From assembly GCF_004168205.1 (NCBI RefSeq), contig NZ_RCYB01000077.1, forward strand, positions 1 to 9,254: a DNA stretch of 9,254 nt. Reading direction: 5' to 3'. This DNA comes from Catenibacterium sp. co_0103 (GTDB lineage: Bacteria > Bacillota_I > Bacilli_A > Erysipelotrichales > Coprobacillaceae). Below are positions 1 to 5,801 of this stretch, one piece after another. The notes under the pieces were generated by a model that ran no database searches, was not told the origin of the DNA, and was given only the letters and a program-made list of their open reading frames with translations. The first letter of the stretch is position 1. Every line of letters starts with the position of its first letter. Both the position numbers and the translations under genes were made by a program.

Positions 1-185
1 ATCCTTTTTTTCTTTCTATAGATTTATTGACCTTAAGAACATGATAAATGATTTATGAAATAAACAAAACAGATAGCAGAAAACTGCCCCTAAAAAGTTG
101 ACAGCATAAAAGCAAAGCCAGGAGTTCATACCCCTGACTTTTTCAAAGCTTGAGTAAACCCCAAGTCTATTTAGTTACTCAAATC

Positions 186-211
186 AACTAGGCTAACGCC
201 TAGTTTTTTTT
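186..211 (+). terminator. Rho-independent terminator
   Basis: AACTAGGC (186-193) pairs perfectly with GCCTAGTT (198-205) around a four-base loop, and a run of eight T (204-211) follows. It ends a rightward transcript entering from the left and insulates the LytTR operon. There is no T run on the other strand side, so it works in the + direction only. Confidence 0.85.
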
Positions 212-235
212 CATCTTACAATACGATTTCTACAA

Positions 236-264
236 CTTAATAGGATAAGATGTTTAAATATAAT
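236..264 (+). promoter_or_regulatory. Probable promoter of the LytTR operon
   Basis: A perfect TATAAT -10 box lies at 259-264, between the upstream terminator and the first gene. The best -35 match at 17-bp spacing is weak (CTTAAT, 236-241), as expected for a promoter that needs an activator. The pentamer ATGTT occurs at 250-254 and again at 270-274, 20 bp apart on either side of the -10 box. That spacing resembles the paired direct repeats bound by LytTR proteins, but the repeats match the published LytTR consensus poorly. Confidence 0.45.
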
Positions 265-299
265 CTATTATGTTATTATTTTTTTGACGGAGGAAGACT

Positions 300-731
300 A
301 TGAAGGCAAAAATTGAATTGATACTAGAAGAAAATGTTGAAGAAACAATAATCAGATGTCATAAGATGACAGATGAAATACAAAATATAGTCTCTTATAT
401 AGAAAATGAGAAGAAAATCATTAGATATAAAAGGGGAACTGCTTATCCTTTAAATATAAATAGTATCTATTATTTTGAAATTGTAGATCAAAATGCATTT
501 GTGTACTGTGAAAAAGAAATATATGAATCTAAAATGAAACTTTATGAATTTGAACAAGAAACAGAAGGTACATCATTCTTTCGTGCTTCTAAGTCACTTA
601 TTAATGCAGATAAGATTGATTCTATCAAACCTTCCTTATCAGGCAGATTTGAAGTTGTACTAAAAAACAAAGAAAAACTCATAGTATCTAGACAATATGT
701 ACGTGTACTTAAACACATGATTGGATTATAA
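300..731 (+). CDS. Stand-alone LytTR-domain DNA-binding transcriptional regulator
   Basis: A 143-residue cytoplasmic transcription factor made of a short N-terminal segment (about 1-40) and one LytTR DNA-binding domain (about 41-143). The domain shows the family pattern: a strand around IYYFEIVDQNAFVY (56-69), the FFRASKSLINADKI segment (93-106, matching the usual F-R-hydrophobic-S-K-S-hydrophobic-N-x-x-x-I core), then IKPSLSGRFEVVL (109-121) and the C-terminal SRQYV (130-134). There is no receiver domain, so it is not a classical response regulator. GGAGG at 289-293 sits six bases before the ATG and fixes the start. The next gene begins 12 bases after the stop and encodes a DUF3021 membrane protein, the usual partner in LytTR Regulatory Systems such as HdrRM and BrsRM. 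By analogy it should activate its own operon when released from that partner; its targets here are inferred. Confidence 0.88.
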   Translation: MKAKIELILEENVEETIIRCHKMTDEIQNIVSYIENEKKIIRYKRGTAYPLNINSIYYFEIVDQNAFVYCEKEIYESKMKLYEFEQETEGTSFFRASKSLINADKIDSIKPSLSGRFEVVLKNKEKLIVSRQYVRVLKHMIGL

Positions 732-743
732 GGAGGATGAAAA

Positions 744-1157
744 ATGGATAAAAATGAAATGATACATACAATAACTATTCAATATTTTGTGATTTACACA
801 TTATCAATATTTGCGACAATCTTGTTTTGTCATATAGATCAGCCTCAAATAAAAATGCTTTCTGTATCTTATTTAGGAGAGGTGGCAGTCTTTTCTTTTC
901 TTGCCTGCCTTCCTACAACTATCTATTATTCTAAGTCTCAAAGTGTATTAGTGAAGACTATTCTTCATACAACACTCTTAGAAATCATTCTTTTAATTGC
1001 TGGATATCAAATTGGTATGTATGAGGATGTCTTAGGAGGATTACTTTTCTTTTTCACAATACTTGTAGTAGATATTTTAGTCAGATTATTTAATTATTTA
1101 AATGATTGCCATCTTGCAAATGAAATCAATAAAGCTCTTAAGAGTAGAAAAGGGTGA
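744..1157 (+). CDS. DUF3021 family membrane protein, probable inhibitor of the LytTR regulator
   Basis: A 137-residue integral membrane protein with four predicted helices (about 9-29, 41-62, 68-90 and 96-117) and a short basic C-terminal tail (119-137). Length, helix count and position directly after a small LytTR gene match DUF3021 proteins. In Streptococcus LytTR Regulatory Systems (HdrM, BrsM) the membrane protein holds the LytTR activator inactive until an unknown signal relieves it; assigning that role here is inference from context. AGGAGG (731-736) lies seven bases before the ATG. An ATG at 737-739 is out of frame and too close to the binding site. The stop precedes the ABC ATPase start by only four bases, so the genes are surely cotranscribed. 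Confidence 0.82.
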   Translation: MDKNEMIHTITIQYFVIYTLSIFATILFCHIDQPQIKMLSVSYLGEVAVFSFLACLPTTIYYSKSQSVLVKTILHTTLLEIILLIAGYQIGMYEDVLGGLLFFFTILVVDILVRLFNYLNDCHLANEINKALKSRKG

Positions 1158-1161
1158 ACGT

Positions 1162-2073
1162 ATGAACAGTATTGAAATTAAATATCTTACTAAAAGCTTT
1201 GGTGATACTAAAGCAGTAGATGACTTAAGCTTTAGTGTAGAAAAGGGGACTTTCTTCTCTTTTTTAGGTATTAATGGTGCTGGTAAGAGTACTACTATTT
1301 CTATGATATGTGGTGAACTTACAAGTGATGCAGGAGAAATATACATTGAAGGCAAAGATATTAAAACACATATGGATGAAGTAAGAACTACTATAGGTGT
1401 AGTTTATCAAACTTCTGCATTAGATGATGTACTCACAGTTTATGATAATCTAAAGTATCGTGCTGCTTTATATGGTATTACGGGGAATTCTTTTAAGAAG
1501 AAACTAGAAGAACTCTCTATATTATTAGATTTCAAAGACTTTTTAAAGAAACCTTTAAATAAGCTATCAGGAGGACAAAGAAGACGTATAGATATAGCTC
1601 GTGCTCTTATTCATGAACCAGAACTTCTTATCTTAGATGAACCAACAACTGGTTTAGATCCTCAAACAAGAAAAATATTATGGAAAGTTATTGATAATTT
1701 AAGAAAAGAAAAACATATGACTGTATTTCTTACGACTCATTATATGGAAGAAGCCGCTGAAGCAGATCAAGTTGTTATTATTGATCATGGCCGTCAAATA
1801 GCTTCTGGAACACCACATGAATTAAAACAGAAATATGCTTATGATTATTTAAATATCTATCATGTAAAAGAAGAGGATATTAAGTTTTTAGGACATCCAT
1901 ATACATATAATAAGGATCATTACACAATCCGTGTCAATCATCCGGGTGTTGTGAAAGAAATGATTCTTCAAAAACCGGAATTATTTAATGACTTTGAACT
2001 TGTAAAAGGAAGAATGGATGATGTCTTCTTAAATGTAACAGGAAATAAACTCCCAGGAGGTGAACAATCATGA
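1162..2073 (+). CDS. ABC transporter ATP-binding protein, DrrA/CcmA-type exporter family
   Basis: A 303-residue ATPase that would power the permease encoded next. All nucleotide-binding motifs are intact: Walker A GINGAGKST (36-44), Q-loop Gln 83, signature LSGGQ (135-139), Walker B LLILDE (155-160), D-loop (164-167) and H-loop His 193. The tail beyond about residue 220 ends in a DDVFLNVTG-like segment typical of single-permease drug, antibiotic or polysaccharide exporters. The chosen ATG lies four bases after the DUF3021 stop, with an AAAAGGGTGA-like binding site overlapping that stop. An in-frame ATG at 1102 would add 20 residues overlapping the upstream gene and lacking family resemblance, so it is rejected. 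The substrate cannot be read from the sequence; a toxic peptide or drug is a reasonable guess from the LytTR context. Confidence 0.93.
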   Translation: MNSIEIKYLTKSFGDTKAVDDLSFSVEKGTFFSFLGINGAGKSTTISMICGELTSDAGEIYIEGKDIKTHMDEVRTTIGVVYQTSALDDVLTVYDNLKYRAALYGITGNSFKKKLEELSILLDFKDFLKKPLNKLSGGQRRRIDIARALIHEPELLILDEPTTGLDPQTRKILWKVIDNLRKEKHMTVFLTTHYMEEAAEADQVVIIDHGRQIASGTPHELKQKYAYDYLNIYHVKEEDIKFLGHPYTYNKDHYTIRVNHPGVVKEMILQKPELFNDFELVKGRMDDVFLNVTGNKLPGGEQS

Positions 2074-2939
2074 AACAACTTTATCATCTCACATTAAGAC
2101 ATACAGTATTATTTTTTAAGGATAAAGGACGCTTCTTAACAGCTTTGATTACACCAATAGTCTTAATTGTCTTATATATGACATTTCTAGGGACTGTTTA
2201 TCATGATTCGCTAGATAGTATAGTTAAGTATTATTCTGTATCACAAAAGACTATTGATGCTTTTGTGAATGGTTATCTCTTTTCCTCATTACTTGCAGTG
2301 AGTTGTGTCACAGTATCATTCTGTTCAAATATGATTATGGTACAAGATAAAGCAGATCATAAAATAAAGGACTTACTCATAGCACCTGTCAGTAAAACTA
2401 CATTAGCTCTAAGTTATTTTATTTCTACTTTACTTATCACTATGATTATTAATATCACTGCTTTACTTGCATGTTTTATTGTATTAGGTACAAGTCACTT
2501 TGTTTTACCAGTAAAAGACATATTATATTGTTTGCTAGATATCTTTTTGCTTACTTTGTTTGGTGCTTCTTTATCATCTATTATTAATTATTTCCTTACA
2601 ACACAAGGCCAGATTTCAGCTGTCAGCAGTATTGTGAGTGCAGGGTATGGTTTCTTATGTGGTGCTTATATGCCTATTTCTCAATTTACACCTGCAGTAC
2701 GTGCTATTATTAAGTTCTTACCAGGAACCTATGGAACAGCACTTATTCGTAAGCATTTATTAAATAGTCTATTTATTAAACTAAATACAAAGGTTTCTTC
2801 TACGATCATGAATGAAATTCATCAAAGTTTTGATACATCATTTACACTTATGGGACATACAATTACAACGAGTATGATGTATCTCATTATGATTGGAACA
2901 TGTTTTATTTTGTTGTTTGTATACATTTTATTGAATTAA
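2070..2939 (+). CDS. ABC-2 type transporter permease
   Basis: A 289-residue membrane protein with six predicted helices (about 24-42, 69-90, 112-138, 152-175, 183-205, 265-288) and a large loop between the last two. The segment GAYMPISQFTPAVRAIIKFLPGT (198-220) is the conserved ABC-2 stretch between helix 5 and the following loop, and the cytoplasmic KIKDLLIAPVSKTTL (98-112) matches the family's coupling region. Its ATG overlaps the ATPase stop by four bases, indicating translational coupling, and a very strong AGGAGGTGA (2055-2063) lies six bases before it. With the preceding ATPase it forms a complete one-permease exporter, presumably as a dimer of each subunit. The stop lies within a 14-base A/T palindrome (2931-2944); no convincing terminator follows, so read-through into the next gene is possible. 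Confidence 0.92.
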   Translation: MKQLYHLTLRHTVLFFKDKGRFLTALITPIVLIVLYMTFLGTVYHDSLDSIVKYYSVSQKTIDAFVNGYLFSSLLAVSCVTVSFCSNMIMVQDKADHKIKDLLIAPVSKTTLALSYFISTLLITMIINITALLACFIVLGTSHFVLPVKDILYCLLDIFLLTLFGASLSSIINYFLTTQGQISAVSSIVSAGYGFLCGAYMPISQFTPAVRAIIKFLPGTYGTALIRKHLLNSLFIKLNTKVSSTIMNEIHQSFDTSFTLMGHTITTSMMYLIMIGTCFILLFVYILLN

Positions 2940-3042
2940 TTCAAAAAAAGATATGTAAAATTGATGTAATTTGATACATAGGATTGAAAAATATGAGAAA
3001 TAGTTTAAGATGTTTTTTGTGGAGGAATTATTAAGTATTACC

Positions 3043-3645
3043 ATGAAACTCTTAAAGAAATTAATTATACTTATTGCATTAGTTATTGTTTATGTATTTT
3101 CTAATGCAGTAAGTATTTATATATATAGTTTTAAAGATGAAGCAAGAACTGCAGATGTTGCAATTGTCTTAGGTGCATCTACATACAATGGTCATGCTTC
3201 ACCTGTTTATCAAGAAAGAATTAATCATGCAGTTGTTTTATACAACAAACATTTAGTTAAGAAAATCATTACAACAGGAGGATATGGAAAAGGAAATCCT
3301 GTTAGTGATGCTTATAATGCAAAGCTTTATGCAATCAGTCAAGGTGTACCAGAAGATGACATTCTTACAGAAGACCAGTCAACAGTCACTTTAGAGAATC
3401 TCATTAATGCGAAAAAGATTATGGATGTTGAACATTATAAGACTGCATTAATAGTCAGTGATCCATTACATATGAAAAGGGCCATGCTTCAGGCAAAGGA
3501 TGCAGGCATTACTGCCTATACATCACCAACACAATCTTCTAGATATCGCACAAGAGATACCAAGTTTCAATTCTTAAAACGTGAAGTAACTAATTATATT
3601 GGTTATAAATGGTATCGTCTCTTTAAATCTCTTATCAAGGTATGA
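3043..3645 (+). CDS. SanA/YdcF-like (DUF218) membrane-anchored envelope protein
   Basis: A protein of about 200 residues with one N-terminal membrane anchor (about 6-28, after a KLLKK start) and a DUF218 domain. Family features are DVAIVLGA (38-45), ERINHAVVLYN (58-68), TTGG (77-80), the acidic and polar EDQSTVTLEN stretch (110-119) and SDPLHMKRA (139-147). Relatives such as E. coli SanA and YdcF are linked to envelope barrier function, but the reaction is not established. The start is uncertain. The ATG at 3043 gives a normal signal anchor, but the nearest good binding site (GGAGG, 3021-3025) is 17 bases away. An in-frame ATG at 3010 adds 11 residues and has no binding site at all. The gene follows the ABC permease by about 100 bases without a visible terminator. 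Confidence 0.8.
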   Translation: MKLLKKLIILIALVIVYVFSNAVSIYIYSFKDEARTADVAIVLGASTYNGHASPVYQERINHAVVLYNKHLVKKIITTGGYGKGNPVSDAYNAKLYAISQGVPEDDILTEDQSTVTLENLINAKKIMDVEHYKTALIVSDPLHMKRAMLQAKDAGITAYTSPTQSSRYRTRDTKFQFLKREVTNYIGYKWYRLFKSLIKV

Positions 3646-3681
3646 TAGAATAGTATTAAGGGTTGAAGGGAGCTGTTTGTT

Positions 3682-4023
3682 GTGTTTATGATTAATACAG
3701 GATGTATATGCTGTGCAATTCTCGCATTAACATTCTTGTTTTATTATATAATTTGTACATGTCTTAAAGGATTAGGTGTTTATCGTATTAGTGCATTTAA
3801 GAATGTACCTCGTGAAGAAAGCCATTATTATGATAAGAAAAGAATCAGCCGTGCTCAAAGAAGTGCATTCAAGAAATGGTTTATCATATTAAGTATAGGT
3901 ACAATACTATCATATTATATTAGTCAGTACTTTGCTTATATTGCGATTGGACTATGGGCACTTATATTCTTTAAAGACATCTTTGTAAAAAAAGAGAACT
4001 TATTTCGTAACTATCGTATCTAA
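3682..4023 (+). CDS. Small membrane protein of unknown function
   Basis: I do not recognise this 113-residue protein. It has three predicted membrane helices (about 7-27, 66-80, 84-100). A basic, polar loop rich in Arg, Lys and Tyr (about 34-65) separates the first helix from the closely spaced second and third. Cysteines cluster in the first helix (8, 10, 11, 25, 27). The start is a GTG: AAGGGAG (3666-3672) lies nine bases before it, while the in-frame ATG at 3688 would be 15 bases away. It lies 36 bases after the SanA-like gene and its stop codon is the first base triplet of a terminator hairpin, so it is probably the last gene of that transcript. Confidence 0.68.
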   Translation: MFMINTGCICCAILALTFLFYYIICTCLKGLGVYRISAFKNVPREESHYYDKKRISRAQRSAFKKWFIILSIGTILSYYISQYFAYIAIGLWALIFFKDIFVKKENLFRNYRI

Positions 4024-4048
4024 TGGCCTTATAGGTCATTATTTTTTT
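4021..4048 (+). terminator. Rho-independent terminator overlapping a stop codon
   Basis: TAATGGCC (4021-4028) pairs with GGTCATTA (4034-4041) with one G-T wobble around a five-base loop, followed by seven T (4042-4048). The TAA stop of the preceding gene is the outer edge of the stem. Only ten bases separate the T run from the next start codon, so the downstream cluster has no room for its own promoter here and may rely on read-through or a promoter inside the upstream gene. Confidence 0.7.
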
Positions 4049-4058
4049 AGGTGACATT

Positions 4059-4448
4059 ATGGAAAAACTATTACTTGTACTTATATGTGTTTTAGGTGTT
4101 GTCATCATGGTCAAAGGTTTTGTGAGTCGTTTTCAATATCGACTTAAAGCGACCCGTTGTTCTTTATAGACATCAGGAAAAATCATAGATATAAAACAAG
4201 AAGAATTAAATTTATACAGGATGACTATTCAATACTATGCAGAAGGGAAGTTTATTGAAAGAAAGCCTTCTATCACATACTTCCAGATGAAATATTTTAA
4301 AAACAATAAGAACGTCACAATAGACAATGATCCTACATCTTGTGATACATTTATTATAGAAGAAGACTTATTTCCTATACGTTTTACTAATTGTCTCATA
4401 TTCAGTGGTTTTGTATTAGTATGCTGTGCTGCTTTATTTATTATCTGA
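4059..4448 (+). pseudogene. DUF3592-like small membrane protein interrupted by an in-frame amber codon
   Basis: The frame starts at an ATG preceded by AGGTGA (4049-4054) and encodes an N-terminal helix (LLLVLICVLGVVIMV, residues 4-18). It then hits TAG at 4167-4169 (codon 37) and continues open in the same frame to a TGA at 4446-4448. Downstream codons encode a soluble domain beginning TSGKIIDIKQ and a C-terminal helix (final 18 residues) ending at the stop. Helix, beta-rich domain opening with a Gly-Lys-Ile motif, then helix is the arrangement of DUF3592-like proteins, so both halves belong to one gene of 129 codons. A single change in CAG or TGG would give the amber. The distal part has an ATG at 4221 but no usable ribosome binding site. 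It is most simply a nonsense pseudogene or polymorphism; suppression or a sequencing error are alternatives. Family assignment is moderate. Confidence 0.72.
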
Positions 4449-4458
4449 GAGGTTGATT

Positions 4459-5274
4459 ATGAAGAAAATAATATTACTGCTTCTAAGTGTACTTTTAACA
4501 GCTTGTACACCATCTTCAACTACAAATAAAAACTTTATCAATACTAAAGGTACAACCTTAGAAACACGTATTCCCACACCCAAAGGATATACACGAGAAC
4601 AAAGTGATTTTGCACATTTCTTACAGACTTATCCATTAAAGGAAAACGGTAGTCCTATTCTTTTGTATAACGGTAAAAAGAAGTGGAATCAAAGTGCACA
4701 AATTGCGGTATTTAAGTTACCGATAGAAAATGAAAACCTCCAACAATGTGCCGACTCAGTGATGAGAGTCTATGCAGAATATTATTGGAACACCAAACAA
4801 TACGATAAGATTCAATTTCATTTAAGTGATGGATTCTTATTATCTTATATGAAATGGAGAGAAGGGTATCGTGTCGTCATTAAGAATGATCATGCATCTT
4901 ATATAAAGAGTGCTTCCTATGATGATTCTTATGAATGTTTTAAAAAATACTTGCGTATTGTCTTTGCTTATTCAGGAAGTGCAAGCATGGTAAGTGAATC
5001 AACACCTATCAAACTAAATGAAATAAGAGTAGGAGATGTTTTCTTAAAAGGTGGTTCACCAGGACATGTCGTGATGATTGTAGATGTTTGTACAAATAGA
5101 GAAGGAAAGAAGGCTTTCTTAATTGCACAAGGCTATATGCCTGCTCAGGAATTTCATTTACTAAAGAATCCATCACATGATGACCTCTGGTATTATGAAG
5201 ATGAAATCAAATACCCCTTCGAAACACCTGATTATACATTTGAGGAAGGCAGTTTAAGAAGATTATGTTATTGA
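4459..5274 (+). CDS. DUF4846 lipoprotein
   Basis: A 271-residue surface lipoprotein. A KK-plus-leucine signal peptide ends in the lipobox L13-T-A-C16, so lipidation at Cys16 and anchoring to the outer face of the membrane are expected. The remainder matches DUF4846: FAHFLQTYPLK (51-61), LLYNGKKK (68-75), LQQCADSVMR (94-103), GDVFLKGGSPGH (192-203), AQGYMPAQ (223-230) and ETPDYTF (255-261). Function is unknown for the family. The GDVF...GGSPGHVVMIVD block resembles the His-containing strand of NlpC/P60-type papain-like folds, a possible hint only. GAGAGG, overlapping the stop of the preceding broken gene, lies about six bases before this ATG. An in-frame ATG at 4426 would add 11 residues before the signal peptide and is rejected. 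The next gene overlaps its 3' end. Confidence 0.88.
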   Translation: MKKIILLLLSVLLTACTPSSTTNKNFINTKGTTLETRIPTPKGYTREQSDFAHFLQTYPLKENGSPILLYNGKKKWNQSAQIAVFKLPIENENLQQCADSVMRVYAEYYWNTKQYDKIQFHLSDGFLLSYMKWREGYRVVIKNDHASYIKSASYDDSYECFKKYLRIVFAYSGSASMVSESTPIKLNEIRVGDVFLKGGSPGHVVMIVDVCTNREGKKAFLIAQGYMPAQEFHLLKNPSHDDLWYYEDEIKYPFETPDYTFEEGSLRRLCY

Positions 5275-5801
5275 TGAATGTGTTTAGTGGTCACAGAATA
5301 GATCCATTACATATTAAGGAAGAAGATATATATCTAGAAGATATTGCTCATGCATTAAGTCTATTATGTCGCGGGAATGGTCATATTAAATATTTCTACT
5401 CTGTGGCTCAGCATTCTCTCAACTGCGCAAAAGAAGCGCAAAGCAGAGGATATAGTAAGCATGTTGTTTTATCATGTCTATTTCATGATGCAAGTGAAAC
5501 TTATATGAGTGATCTCATCACTCCTATAAAAAAACAGATGAAAGAATATCAAGTAATAGAAGACCAGCTTCTAGAAACCATATTTCAAGCTTTTCACATT
5601 CGATTGAAGAATGAAGAAAAAAATATCTGGAAAGAGATGGATCACTTACTACTTGAAGCAGAATTAAAGGAGATGATGCCTTTAGAAGAAGATAGACCAA
5701 CTGTCACACTGATAAGTGTTCCTGATTTAAATGAACACTATTATCGTGAGATAGAAGAAGAGTTTAAGGCTTATGCGCTACAATTATTGGAGGATTTATA
5801 G
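5265..5801 (+). CDS. HD-domain phosphohydrolase (YfbR-like)
   Basis: A 178-residue cytoplasmic HD-superfamily hydrolase. Metal and catalytic residues are all visible: His50 (SVAQHS), the His74-Asp75 pair (LFHDASE), Glu78, Asp83 and a distal Asp126 (KEMDHLL). That is the pattern of the YfbR-like deoxynucleoside 5'-monophosphatases, so a metal-dependent nucleotide phosphohydrolase role is likely; substrate is inference. The N-terminal segment NVFSGHRIDPL followed by DIAHALSLLCRGNGH is typical of a bacterial and phage branch of this family. The start is uncertain. The ATG at 5265 overlaps the lipoprotein gene by ten bases. The in-frame ATG at 5274 forms a TGATG stop-start overlap and removes three residues. 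Neither has a strong binding site, so translation is probably coupled to the gene before. Its stop overlaps the next start by one base. Confidence 0.88.
   Translation: MLLMNVFSGHRIDPLHIKEEDIYLEDIAHALSLLCRGNGHIKYFYSVAQHSLNCAKEAQSRGYSKHVVLSCLFHDASETYMSDLITPIKKQMKEYQVIEDQLLETIFQAFHIRLKNEEKNIWKEMDHLLLEAELKEMMPLEEDRPTVTLISVPDLNEHYYREIEEEFKAYALQLLEDL

Larger units (their letters stand above)
1..299. other. Non-coding leader region with three consecutive stem-loops
   Basis: No convincing open reading frame is present. Three stem-loops follow one another on the + strand. The first pairs 114-122 with 133-141 (nine pairs, one C-A mismatch) and runs into a short T run (139-143). The second pairs 150-157 with 175-182 (eight perfect pairs, 17-base loop). 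The third is the terminator at 186-211. Bases 172-176 (TAGTT) could instead pair with 186-190 (AACTA), which would compete with both the second stem and the terminator. This could be the 3' end of an upstream transcript, a small RNA, or an attenuator-like leader; the sequence does not decide. Positions 84-104 resemble an IS3-family terminal repeat (see findings). Positions 1-80 show nothing recognisable. Confidence 0.5.

Noticed and set aside
1102..1161. Earlier in-frame ATG for the ABC ATPase
   Set aside because: The extra 20 residues overlap the DUF3021 gene, lack a binding site and do not resemble an ATPase N-terminus; the ATG at 1162 has both.
1098..1355. 85-codon open frame on the minus strand
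   Set aside because: It lies antisense across the DUF3021 and ABC ATPase genes, has no ribosome binding site and no recognisable protein pattern; the + strand genes are certain.
2931..2944. A/T palindrome at the end of the ABC permease as a terminator
   Set aside because: The arms are purely weak pairs with no loop, and no T run follows on the + strand.
2961..2999. Promoter before the SanA-like gene from TTGATG/TTGATA -35-like boxes
   Set aside because: No acceptable -10 box lies at 16-18 bp from either; the match is what AT-rich sequence gives by chance.
4221..4448. Separate 75-residue protein starting at the internal ATG
   Set aside because: There is no suitable ribosome binding site, and the frame is continuous with the upstream helix through a single amber codon, so it is better read as the second half of one broken gene.
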